Assembly: GCF_002161215.1 (NCBI RefSeq)
Contig: NZ_NFMB01000008.1
Location: forward strand, 167,108 to 231,107
Direction: 5' to 3'
DNA length: 64,000 nt
Origin: Flavonifractor sp. An10
GTDB lineage: Bacteria > Bacillota > Clostridia > Oscillospirales > Oscillospiraceae
Below, one piece after another: positions 1 to 7,094 of the stretch. How positions within the stretch are numbered: position 1 is the first letter of the stretch; every line of letters starts with the position of its first letter. Made by a program: the position numbers and the translations under genes. The notes beneath the pieces are model-generated. The model saw only the letters and a program-made list of their open reading frames with translations, searched no databases and was not told the DNA's origin.

Positions 1-449
1 AGAAGCAGCCGGGCGTTGTGCTTCAGGGGCACACCCAGCTCGCGCACCGCCTGCATGGCCAGCAGGGCGGCCACGGCGGGGCCCTTGTCGTCATCGGTGC
101 CCCGGCCGTAGAGCATGCCGTCCACCTCCTTCGGCTCGTAGGGCTCCGTCACCGTCCAGCCGGTGCCCTCCCCCACCACGTCCAGGTGACAGAGGATGTG
201 CAGGGCGGTGTCCTTGTCATTGAGATCCACCGCGCCCACATAGTTGTCGTAGTTTTTGACGGCAAAGCCCAGCTCCCCGGCCAGCTTCAGGGCCTCGTCC
301 AGGGCGGCGGCGGGGCCGGGGCCGAAGGGCATGCCGGGCTGGGGCTCCTCCCGGACGCTGCGGATGCGCACCAGCCGGGAGACGGCCTCCACCAGCTGCG
401 CCCGGCGGGCGGGAGCGTCAAAATAGGCGTTGATCTGCTGCTCGTACAC
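1..449 (-). CDS. M20-family dipeptidase (PepV/Sapep-like), N-terminal part
   Basis: Cytoplasmic zinc peptidase of the M20 family, expected to cleave dipeptides or short peptides. The first 149 or so residues are visible; the rest lies left of the window. The frame opens with GTG at 447-449, eight bases after a clear AAGGAGGT. It reads through LCHLDVV, the HxD metal motif around residue 82, and YGRGTDDDKGP, the second metal motif typical of PepV-like dipeptidases. The YheO-type regulator gene lies 32 bases upstream on the same strand, so the two are probably one operon. The family is clear; the exact substrate is not. Confidence 0.85.
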   Translation of the reverse strand, partial: MYEQQINAYFDAPARRAQLVEAVSRLVRIRSVREEPQPGMPFGPGPAAALDEALKLAGELGFAVKNYDNYVGAVDLNDKDTALHILCHLDVVGEGTGWTVTEPYEPKEVDGMLYGRGTDDDKGPAVAALLAMQAVRELGVPLKHNARLL

Positions 450-481
450 GGAGTGTACCTCCTTAATATATAGATATGGAA

Positions 482-1144
482 TCAGTTGGAATCGGTTTCT
501 TCCTCGTCCGCCTCCTCCGGCTGGGCGCCGGACAGCTCCCCCAGGTACTTGTACACCGTGTACCGGGACACCTGGAGGCGCTTGGCCACAAAGGGCACGG
601 ACTTGCGGAAGGAAAAGGCGTTTTTCTGATCCAGCAGGGCGATGATCTTCATCCGATCCCGCTTGTTCAGGGCGTTCACCGGCTTGCCCACGGCGGTGAG
701 GCACTCGTCAAAGATGTCGGCCAGCCGGCTGTCCCCCCCGTGCCACATGGCGCTCTGGAGATCCGCCTCAGCGCTCATGAGATCCACCAGGATCCGGTTG
801 GCGTACACCAGGGAGGAGTAGTCGAAGTTGATGCCCAGGGCCAGATTGAAGCCGTCCCCAATGAGGTGAAAGGTGCTGCTCTTGACCTGCTGGCCCGAGG
901 GGGTGGTGGCATACAGATTGACAAAGTCGGTGACCAGGGCGTCGTGATCCAGCTCCTTGGCGGTGCCCAGGATATCCAGGGTGGAGCCCACCGTGCGGCC
1001 GGACACGTGTCCGTTGTAGATAGAGAGGATGGGGTGGCGGGGATCCCCCATGTCGTGTACCAGGGTCTCGCAGCTGGAGCCGAACATCTCGGCGATGCCC
1101 CGGGCCGTCCGGTCGAGAAATTCAAAGGCCTCCTCCCGCGTCAT
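482..1144 (-). CDS. YheO/DauR-type PAS-HTH transcriptional regulator
   Basis: DNA-binding regulator of 220 residues. Residues about 5-115 form a YheO-like PAS domain (LVHDMGDPRHPILSIYNGHV, then SGRTVGS), which in this family senses a small ligand. Residues about 150-205 form the DauR-type helix-turn-helix, with FAKRLQVSRYTVYKYL-like recognition helices. The C-terminal tail is acidic. The start ATG follows GGAGGCGGAGCC. A good promoter lies just upstream, divergent from niaR. Co-directional with the M20 dipeptidase, which it may control. Related DauR proteins regulate D-amino acid catabolism, so a peptide or amino acid signal is plausible but inferred. Confidence 0.85.
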   Translation of the reverse strand: MTREEAFEFLDRTARGIAEMFGSSCETLVHDMGDPRHPILSIYNGHVSGRTVGSTLDILGTAKELDHDALVTDFVNLYATTPSGQQVKSSTFHLIGDGFNLALGINFDYSSLVYANRILVDLMSAEADLQSAMWHGGDSRLADIFDECLTAVGKPVNALNKRDRMKIIALLDQKNAFSFRKSVPFVAKRLQVSRYTVYKYLGELSGAQPEEADEEETDSN

Positions 1145-1178
1145 GGCTCCGCCTCCTTCCGTTCAGAATCGCACCCCT

Positions 1179-1207
1179 ATTCTAACGCGATGCGAAGGAA
1201 AAAGCAA
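1179..1207 (-). promoter_or_regulatory. sigma-A promoter of the YheO-type regulator
   Basis: On the minus strand TTGCTT (-35, 1202-1207) and TAGAAT (-10, 1179-1184) are separated by exactly 17 bases. It points away from the niaR promoter, and the two -35 boxes lie only about 6 bases apart, so one bound regulator could affect both genes. Confidence 0.6.
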
Positions 1208-1212
1208 GGTGA

Positions 1213-1241
1213 TTTACAGCGGGTGGGGAAGCTGATATACT
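1213..1241 (+). promoter_or_regulatory. sigma-A promoter of niaR
   Basis: TTTACA (1213-1218), a 17-base spacer and TATACT (1236-1241), about 27 bases before the niaR start codon. Inferred from hexamer match and spacing only. Confidence 0.6.
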
Positions 1242-1267
1242 GGAGGGCAGAAAGGGGGAATGGGCAG

Positions 1268-1789
1268 ATGACAGGCATCAGTGCCCAGGAGCGTCGGCGG
1301 GCGGTGGCCCGGGCGCTGGAGGAGGCGGACGGGCCGGTGAGCGCCACCGCCCTGGCCGAGCGGTTTTCCGTCAGCCGGCAGATCATCGTGGGGGACGTGG
1401 CCCTGCTGCGGGCGGGGGGTGCGGACATCGCGGCCACCCCCCGGGGCTACCTGCTGGGCCGGGGAAGCTCCGGCATCGAGCGGCGGGTGGCCTGCGTCCA
1501 CGCGCCCGGGGATATGGAGCGGGAGCTCAACGCCATCGTGGACGCCGGGGGTGAGGTGGTGGACGTGATCGTGGAGCACCCGGTCTACGGCCAGCTCACC
1601 GGGCTGCTGGGTGTGCGCTCCCGGTACGACGTGCAGGAGTTCCTGACCCGGGTGGAGGCCCACGGAGCCCGCCCGCTGTCCGATCTGACGGGCGGAATCC
1701 ACCTCCACACCATCCGCTGCCCGGACGAGAAAACGTTCCAGCGGGTGGAAAGATCCTTGCAAAATGAGAACATTTTGCTGAAAATGTGA
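1268..1789 (+). CDS. niaR: NiaR-type transcriptional repressor (HTH_11 + 3H domain)
   Basis: Predicted niacin-responsive repressor of NAD salvage genes, 173 residues. Residues 8-60 are an HTH_11 winged helix (ALAERFSVSRQIIVGDVALLR); residues about 75-170 are the 3H domain, with conserved histidines visible at H78, H104 (EHPVYGQ) and H145/H147 (GGIHLHT). In characterised members these bind metal and nicotinic acid. The frame is open far upstream, but ATG 1268 sits right after AAAGGGGGAA and gives the usual family length. No NAD gene lies in the window, so the targets are elsewhere unless it acts on a neighbour. Confidence 0.88.
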   Translation: MTGISAQERRRAVARALEEADGPVSATALAERFSVSRQIIVGDVALLRAGGADIAATPRGYLLGRGSSGIERRVACVHAPGDMERELNAIVDAGGEVVDVIVEHPVYGQLTGLLGVRSRYDVQEFLTRVEAHGARPLSDLTGGIHLHTIRCPDEKTFQRVERSLQNENILLKM

Positions 1790-1840
1790 GGTTTAGCACA
1801 TTAAAGTGTGATTGAATTTATTAAAATTGCCCAAAAAGTA

Positions 1841-1869
1841 TTGCCAAATTGTGAATAATGGTGTATTAT
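1841..1869 (+). promoter_or_regulatory. sigma-A promoter of first nhaC
   Basis: TTGCCA (1841-1846), 17-base spacer, TATTAT (1864-1869). The sequence TTGCCAAATTGT is identical in the promoter of the second nhaC at 3832. The predicted transcript start (about 1876) falls at the first base of the leader hairpin. Confidence 0.7.
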
Positions 1870-1876
1870 AGGGTAC

Positions 1877-1908
1877 GAATCCTAGGGTTGGGGAGGCTTA
1901 TAGGATTC
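1877..1908 (+). promoter_or_regulatory. 5'-end leader hairpin upstream of first nhaC
   Basis: An 8-bp stem (1877-1884 with 1901-1908, GAATCCTA/TAGGATTC) encloses a 16-base G-rich loop starting GGGTTGGGGAG. The same element with a compensatory stem change stands at the same distance from the promoter of the second nhaC. It sits at the predicted 5' end of the mRNA and has no U-tract, so it is not a terminator. It may be an mRNA stabiliser, a protein site or a small ligand-binding RNA. Confidence 0.55.
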
Positions 1909-1931
1909 ACACAAAAAAAGGGAGGGTTATT

Positions 1932-3593
1932 ATGAACTCACCACGAATGCAACGCTTTGGAAGGTTCCTGCTCGTCGTATTCGCCCTGGCATGCGTCATG
2001 GTCACCGTGGCTTTTGCCGAGGGTGAGACCCCTGACAGCGTCGCGTACAACACCATCTTTTCCATCCTGCCGCCCGTGGTGGCAATCGTCCTGGCACTGA
2101 TCACCAAGGAAGTGTATTCGTCCCTGTTCCTGGGCATCTTCGTCGGATGCCTGCTGTACGTCAACGGCAACCTGCTGGCCGCCCTGCAGGACTTCGTTGA
2201 CCGTCTGTGCACCAACGTGGGCGGCAACGCCTCCATCCTGATGTTCCTGGTTCTGCTGGGAACCCTGGTGGCCCTGATGATCCGGGCCGGCGGCTCCAAG
2301 GCCTACGGCGACTGGGCTGTTGCCCACATCAAGACCAAGTCCGGCGCCCTGTGGGCCACCTTCATCCTGGCCATCGTGCTGGGCGTGGACGACTACTTCA
2401 ACAACCTGACCACTGGTAACGTGATGCGCCCCGTGGCGGACGGCCACCACATCTCCCGCGCCAAGCTGTCCTACATGTGCGACGCCACCGCCGCTCCTGT
2501 TTGTATCATGATGCCCGTGTCCTCCTGGGCCGCGGCCGTCACCGGCGTTATCGGCAACGAGGAGGTGGGCTTCCAGATCTTCCTGAAGGCCATCCCCTAC
2601 AACTATTACGCCATCCTGACCATGGTGTTCATCATCGTGATGACCTGCATGAACATCGACTACGGCCCCATGAAGACCCACGAGGACAACGCCGCCAAGG
2701 GTGACCTCTACACCACCGAGCACCGGCCCTATGCCGATGCCTCCGAGATGAAGTTCAACCCCAACGGCAAGACCATTGACCTGGTCATCCCCGTCATCAT
2801 CCTGATCATCTGCTGCGTGGCCGGCCTGCTGATCGTCGGCTTCCAGGGCGGCGGCCATGACATCCTCACCGCCTTCGCCAACACCTCCGCCGGCCCCGCT
2901 CTGGCTCTCGGCGGCCTGGTTGCCCTGATCATCGACATGGTCTACTTCATGATCCGCCGCTCCATGAACTTCACCGAGCTGATGGACTGCCTGCCCGAGG
3001 GCTTCAAGCAGATGGTTCCCGCCATCCTGATCCTCTGCTTCGCCTGGACTATCGGCGACATCACCAAGGCTCTGGGCGCTCCCGAGTTCGTGGCCGACTT
3101 CGTCCGCAGCTTCGGCTCCAGCCTGCAGAACTTCCTGCCCGCCGTGGTCTTCATCATCGCCTGCGGCCTGGGCTTCGCCACCGGCACCTCCTGGGGTACC
3201 TTCACCATCCTGCTGCCCATCGTGATCCCCGTGTTCGCCGGCGTCAGCGCCTCTGAGCTGACTGCCGCTGACATCGGCCCCGGCCACGACATCCTGATGA
3301 TCGCCATCGCGGCCACCCTGGGCGGCGCGGTTATGGGCGACCACTGCTCCCCCATTTCCGATACCACCATCATGGCCTCCACCGGCGCTCAGTGCTACCA
3401 CCTGAACCACGTGGCCACTCAGATGCCCTACGCGGTCACCGTGGCGGCGGTTGCCTTCGTCAACTACATCATCGCCGGCCAGATCCAGAACGTGGTGATC
3501 GACCTGATCATCGCCGTGGTCTCCATGGTGGCTGTCCTGCTGATCATCGGCAAGCTCAACCACTCCATGAACCTCCACTCTCAGCGCGATTAA
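1932..3593 (+). CDS. nhaC: Na+/H+ antiporter, NhaC family (copy 1)
   Basis: Integral membrane antiporter of 553 residues with about a dozen hydrophobic segments. Recognisable NhaC-family blocks are VDDYFNNLTTGNVMRP near residues 155-170, the GTSWGTF segment near 418, and GDHCSPISDTTIMAS near 470. The N-terminus is a signal-like helix ending in AFAEGE. The ATG follows GGGAGGGTTATT. The neighbour at 3922 is the same protein with about nine residues in ten identical, so this is a tandem duplication. Expected role is sodium export or proton-coupled organic ion exchange; substrate within the family is not decided by sequence. Confidence 0.9.
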   Translation: MNSPRMQRFGRFLLVVFALACVMVTVAFAEGETPDSVAYNTIFSILPPVVAIVLALITKEVYSSLFLGIFVGCLLYVNGNLLAALQDFVDRLCTNVGGNASILMFLVLLGTLVALMIRAGGSKAYGDWAVAHIKTKSGALWATFILAIVLGVDDYFNNLTTGNVMRPVADGHHISRAKLSYMCDATAAPVCIMMPVSSWAAAVTGVIGNEEVGFQIFLKAIPYNYYAILTMVFIIVMTCMNIDYGPMKTHEDNAAKGDLYTTEHRPYADASEMKFNPNGKTIDLVIPVIILIICCVAGLLIVGFQGGGHDILTAFANTSAGPALALGGLVALIIDMVYFMIRRSMNFTELMDCLPEGFKQMVPAILILCFAWTIGDITKALGAPEFVADFVRSFGSSLQNFLPAVVFIIACGLGFATGTSWGTFTILLPIVIPVFAGVSASELTAADIGPGHDILMIAIAATLGGAVMGDHCSPISDTTIMASTGAQCYHLNHVATQMPYAVTVAAVAFVNYIIAGQIQNVVIDLIIAVVSMVAVLLIIGKLNHSMNLHSQRD

Positions 3594-3623
3594 CCGGCAT
3601 TTTCAAACCTTACACCTACTGGA

Positions 3624-3655
3624 AGCAAGACCCGCCCGCCTGGGCGGGTCTTGCT
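3624..3655 (+). terminator. intrinsic terminator after nhaC copy 1
   Basis: A 14-bp perfect stem (3624-3637 with 3642-3655, AGCAAGACCCGCCC paired) with a 4-base loop, 31 bases after the stop codon. The stem ends in CTTGCT and the following T-tract is weak. It separates the two antiporter genes into different transcripts. Confidence 0.75.
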
Positions 3656-3767
3656 TTACGCTTTTGTGCGTATTATGCAAATTTGCTGCCAAGAGGACTG
3701 CTGAATTGGTGATAAATGAAAGAAAATGGAGGATACTGGAACTAAACTCCCGGTTTTTGTGCGGGCC

Positions 3768-3817
3768 TTACAAAAAATTTGTGGATAAACTGTGAAGCGC
3801 TTACAAACTTTTTGTAA
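3768..3817. promoter_or_regulatory. two inverted-repeat candidate operators upstream of nhaC copy 2
   Basis: TTACAAA-AAA-TTTGTGG (3768-3784) and TTACAAA-CTT-TTTGTAA (3801-3817) share the same half sites and begin 33 bases apart, close to three helical turns. The second ends 14 bases before the -35 box at 3832. Nothing similar stands before the first nhaC copy. The protein that would bind is unknown. Confidence 0.45.
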
Positions 3818-3831
3818 AACGCAAAAAAATA

Positions 3832-3860
3832 TTGCCAAATTGTTGACGATCCGCTATGAT
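3832..3860 (+). promoter_or_regulatory. sigma-A promoter of second nhaC
   Basis: TTGCCA (3832-3837), 17-base spacer and TATGAT (3855-3860). Same -35 sequence and same distance to the leader hairpin as in the first copy. Confidence 0.7.
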
Positions 3861-3867
3861 GTTCAAC

Positions 3868-3898
3868 GAGTCCTTGGGTTGGGGAGCTTTAAGGATTC
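3868..3898 (+). promoter_or_regulatory. 5'-end leader hairpin upstream of second nhaC
   Basis: Stem GAGTCCTT/AAGGATTC (3868-3875 with 3891-3898) with loop beginning GGGTTGGGGAG. Compared with copy 1 the innermost pair is swapped from A-T to T-A and one pair becomes G-U, so pairing is kept although the sequence changes. The 7-base gap to the -10 box is also identical. Confidence 0.55.
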
Positions 3899-3921
3899 AG
3901 AGATTGAATAGGAGGATTGTT

Positions 3922-5583
3922 ATGAGCTCACCGCGCAAGACACAATTCGGCAAATTTCTGTTAGTCCTGTTCGCCCTGGCTTCCATCCTGGTCACCGTGG
4001 CCTTCGCAGAGGGTGACGCGCCCACCAGCGCTGCCTGGGGGACTGTCGTGTCCCTGCTGCCCCCTGTGGTGGCAATCGTTCTGGCCCTGATTACCAAGGA
4101 AGTGTATTCGTCCCTGTTTCTGGGCATCATGGTCGGCTGCTTCCTGTATGTGAACGGCAACCCCCTGTTTGCCCTGCAGGACTTTGTTGACCGCCTGACC
4201 GGCAATGTGGGCGGCAACGCCGGCATCCTGATGTTCCTGGTCATCCTGGGCACCATGGTGGCCCTGATGATCCGGGCCGGCGGCTCCAAGGCCTACGGCG
4301 AGTGGGCTGTCAAGCACATCAAGACCAAGTCCGGCGCCCTGTGGGCCACCTTCATCCTGGCCATCGTGCTGGGCGTGGACGACTACTTCAACAACCTGAC
4401 CACCGGCAACGTGATGCGCCCCGTGGCAGACGGCCACCACATCTCCCGCGCCAAGCTGTCCTACATGTGCGACGCCACCGCCGCGCCCGTGTGCATCATG
4501 ATGCCCGTGTCCTCCTGGGCCGCGGCCGTCACCGGCATCATCGGCAATGAGGAGGTGGGCTTCCAGATCTTCCTGAAGGCCATCCCCTACAACTACTATG
4601 CCATCCTGACCCTGGTGTTCATCATCGTGATGACCTGCCTGAACATCGACTACGGCCCCATGAAGACCCACGAGGACAACGCCGCCAAGGGTGATCTCTA
4701 TACCACCCCCGAGCGCCCCTTTGCCGGTGCCGAGGAGATGAAGTTCAACCCCAACGGCAAGGTGTATGACCTGGTCATCCCCGTCATCATCCTGATCATC
4801 TGCTGCGTGTCCGGCCTGCTGATCGTCGGCTTCCAGAACGGCGGTACCGACATCCTCACCGCCTTCGCCAACACCAGCGCCGCGCCCGCCCTGGCTCTGG
4901 GCGGCCTGATTGCCCTGATCATCAACATGATCTTCTTCGCCATCCGCCGCTCCATGAGCTTCACCGAGCTGATGGACTGCCTGCCCGAGGGCTTCAAGCA
5001 GATGGTTCCCGCCATCCTGATCCTGTGCCTGGCCTGGACTATCGGCGACATCACCAAGGCCCTGGGCGCCCCCGAGTTCGTGGCCGGTATCGTGGAGGGC
5101 TTCGGCTCCAGCCTGGCCAACTTCCTGCCTGCCGTGGTCTTTGTTATCGCTGCCTTCCTGGGCTTCGCCACCGGCACCTCCTGGGGCACCTTCACCATCC
5201 TGCTGCCCATCGTGATCCCCGTGTTCGCCGGCGTCAGCGCCTCTGAGCTGACCGTGGCCGACATCGGCCCCGGCCACGACATCCTGATGATCGCCATCGC
5301 GGCCACCCTGGGCGGCGCGGTCATGGGCGACCACTGCTCTCCCATCTCCGACACCACCATCATGGCCTCCACCGGCGCCCAGTGCTACCACCTGAACCAC
5401 GTGGCCACCCAGCTGCCCTACGCGGTCACTGTGGCGGCAGTTGCCTTCGTCAACTATATCATTGCTGGTATGATCCAGAACGTGGTGATCGATCTGATCA
5501 TCGCCGTGGCCTCCATGGTGGTTGTCATGCTGATCATCGGCAAGGTCAATCACTCCATGAACATCCACTCTCAGCGCGACTGA
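3922..5583 (+). CDS. nhaC: Na+/H+ antiporter, NhaC family (copy 2)
   Basis: 553 residues, the same length as copy 1, with the same membrane topology and conserved blocks (VDDYFNNLTTGNVMRP, GTSWGTF, GDHCSPISDTTI). The frame is open from 3856, but ATG 3922 is correct: it follows GGAGGATTGT at proper spacing and aligns with the start of copy 1. Differences from copy 1 concentrate in the first 70 residues and a few loops. It has its own promoter with two upstream inverted repeats that copy 1 lacks, so the paralogues are probably expressed under different conditions. Confidence 0.9.
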   Translation: MSSPRKTQFGKFLLVLFALASILVTVAFAEGDAPTSAAWGTVVSLLPPVVAIVLALITKEVYSSLFLGIMVGCFLYVNGNPLFALQDFVDRLTGNVGGNAGILMFLVILGTMVALMIRAGGSKAYGEWAVKHIKTKSGALWATFILAIVLGVDDYFNNLTTGNVMRPVADGHHISRAKLSYMCDATAAPVCIMMPVSSWAAAVTGIIGNEEVGFQIFLKAIPYNYYAILTLVFIIVMTCLNIDYGPMKTHEDNAAKGDLYTTPERPFAGAEEMKFNPNGKVYDLVIPVIILIICCVSGLLIVGFQNGGTDILTAFANTSAAPALALGGLIALIINMIFFAIRRSMSFTELMDCLPEGFKQMVPAILILCLAWTIGDITKALGAPEFVAGIVEGFGSSLANFLPAVVFVIAAFLGFATGTSWGTFTILLPIVIPVFAGVSASELTVADIGPGHDILMIAIAATLGGAVMGDHCSPISDTTIMASTGAQCYHLNHVATQLPYAVTVAAVAFVNYIIAGMIQNVVIDLIIAVASMVVVMLIIGKVNHSMNIHSQRD

Positions 5584-5608
5584 TCAAACAGCACATACAC
5601 ATAAGAGA

Positions 5609-5643
5609 AATCGGCCCCCGCTCCAATGGAGCGGGGGCCGATT
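5609..5643. terminator. bidirectional terminator, left copy at element locus 1
   Basis: A 16-bp perfect stem (5609-5624 with 5628-5643) with a 3-base loop. Read leftward it is followed by a T-rich stretch (TTTCTCTT). An almost identical copy lies at 5846-5880 with its T-rich tail facing the other way. Confidence 0.75.
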
Positions 5644-5845
5644 CAGTGTGTCGAAAAAGCCTCGCAGAGTTCGCGCCCGCAGGCGCGAAAAAATTAAAAT
5701 CTGTTTTCTCCGGCGACATGTGCGTCGGAGAAAACACTTCTCAGGCCGCAAGTGAGGGATTTGTCCGGCTCAGGCGGACAAATCCTGCGCGCGGCGGACT
5801 GCATCCTGCTCGAAAAAGTGGCAAAGCCACTTTTTCGACGGCCTC
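5644..5845 (+). repeat. multi-hairpin dispersed element, locus 1
   Basis: About 200 bases with no supported gene. Ends are inverted repeats, GTGTCGAAAAAG near 5649 and CTTTTTCGAC near 5838. Hairpins in order: 5670-5689 (loop CGCA), 5703-5735 (loop ACATGTG), 5757-5785, and 5810-5838. It is about 92% identical to 32239-32441 and shares the same fold, in the opposite orientation, with 14711-14922. It lies between two copies of a terminator found only at this locus. Could be a non-autonomous mobile element or a structured RNA. Confidence 0.7.
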
Positions 5846-5880
5846 AATCGGCCCCCGCTCCATCGGAGCGGGGGCCGATT
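5846..5880. terminator. bidirectional terminator, right copy at element locus 1
   Basis: Repeats the 16-bp stem of 5609-5643 (5846-5861 with 5865-5880), loop ATC instead of AAT, followed rightward by GTTTTCTG. Confidence 0.7.
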
Positions 5881-5910
5881 GTTTTCTGCCCGGGGTCTGG
5901 CGGAGGGGCC

Positions 5911-7077
5911 TTACCGGGTGATCCAGAACAGGTTGCCGTCGGTGACGAAGTTGGGCACGCTGTAGAGCACCAGGGCCTGGTCGATGCCGTTCTGCTCCAC
6001 ATAGTCCTTCACAGACAGGTGGTAGTACCGGGGGTCGATCAGGTGGATCTCGGAGTAGTGGGCGGTGAGGAAGGGCACCAGGGAGTCGGCGTAGGAGTCC
6101 CGGATGATCAGCAGCTTGGGGCCGTCCGGGTTGTTGGTGTTGGTCACCACACCCAGGGACTGGTTGCCGCCCAGGAACATGGAGTACTTGTCCTTCACGG
6201 ACAGGAAGGACTCCACATAGAGGGCCCGCTGCTCCTCCACGGGGTTGCCGCTGTTGTCGTAGGTGTGGCTCACCACGGTGATGCCGTCGTCGGGCACGTA
6301 GGTGGTGATGGTGTCCGGCTTCACCCACCGCACGCCGGAGGAGGAGAACACGGTGCCGTAGAACTCGGTGGAGCGCACCGTGGGGGTGTACTCGCTGAGG
6401 GGGACGGGGGTGTACCCCAGGGCGGAGGCCAGGCCGGTGTAGCCGTAGTAGGCGCCCAGGCTGGTCCAGTGGTGGTCGGTGCGGTAGAAGATGTCCTCGT
6501 CCTTGTGCTCCATCAGGGGGGTGTACACGTCCGCCCAGGTTGCCCCGGTGACAGCCCCCTGGGCCTGGGCCATCAGGTCGGTCTGGCTGGCGTTGGGGGC
6601 GCCCTCGGGCAGCCGGTCGGCCCAGATGCAGGCCTGGGTGGGAATCAGGGAGAACACCACGGGGATGTCCACATTTTCCACAAACTTGTTCACATAATTC
6701 AGGTTTTCTGTCACCCGGTCGGCGGCGGGCTGGTCGAAGCGGGTAATCAGCGTGTCGTTGTCGGCGAAGTAGACGTTGTTGTTCTCCTTCTTGCCCAGGG
6801 CCCGCTCCGTGCGGGCCTTCAGATCCACCCATGCGTCCCGGTCGATGAACTGGTCGGTGGTATAGGTCTCAAAGTCCCGCATGAACTGGCCGTTGAAGAA
6901 GTTCCCGTCCCGGAAGAGCTTCTCCGGCGTGCCGAAATCCACGGCGGGCAGCTGCTCCAGGTTGCGGTTTTCCACCTCAGAGAAGGTGCGGTCGGGGGAG
7001 ACGGCGTTGGCTACCAGGAACACCCCGATGAAGGCGCAGAACAGGGCGGTGATGAAAATGCAGTAGCGCTTGGTCAT
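5911..7077 (-). CDS. DHHW family exported protein
   Basis: 388-residue protein with one N-terminal membrane anchor (residues 5-27) and a large extracytoplasmic domain related to the AlgX/AlgJ SGNH-like fold. The diagnostic motif TDHHWTSLGAY appears around residue 197; LLIIRDSYADSLVPFL near 325 carries the serine-containing motif of the fold. In this type of operon the protein works with an MBOAT acyltransferase to O-acylate a cell-surface polymer. The MBOAT gene lies 17 bases upstream on the same strand, matching that partnership. The polymer modified here is unknown. Confidence 0.85.
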   Translation of the reverse strand: MTKRYCIFITALFCAFIGVFLVANAVSPDRTFSEVENRNLEQLPAVDFGTPEKLFRDGNFFNGQFMRDFETYTTDQFIDRDAWVDLKARTERALGKKENNNVYFADNDTLITRFDQPAADRVTENLNYVNKFVENVDIPVVFSLIPTQACIWADRLPEGAPNASQTDLMAQAQGAVTGATWADVYTPLMEHKDEDIFYRTDHHWTSLGAYYGYTGLASALGYTPVPLSEYTPTVRSTEFYGTVFSSSGVRWVKPDTITTYVPDDGITVVSHTYDNSGNPVEEQRALYVESFLSVKDKYSMFLGGNQSLGVVTNTNNPDGPKLLIIRDSYADSLVPFLTAHYSEIHLIDPRYYHLSVKDYVEQNGIDQALVLYSVPNFVTDGNLFWITR

Positions 7078-7094
7078 GGTGGTTCCTCCTTATG

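Noticed and set aside
1770..1787. ACATTTT/AAAATGT dyad over the niaR stop codon as terminator
   Set aside because: Low GC, no T-run, and it lies partly in coding sequence; likely chance.
1877..1932. Pairing of the nhaC leader loop (GGGGAG) with CTCACC just after the start codon
   Set aside because: Present in both copies but with an internal mismatch; too short to claim without probing data.
1938..3578. Very long open frames antisense to nhaC and to many other genes (for example 15015-18008 and 12265-13908)
   Set aside because: They are mirror frames produced by GC-rich codon use, with low-complexity Gly/His/Asp-rich translations and no ribosome sites.
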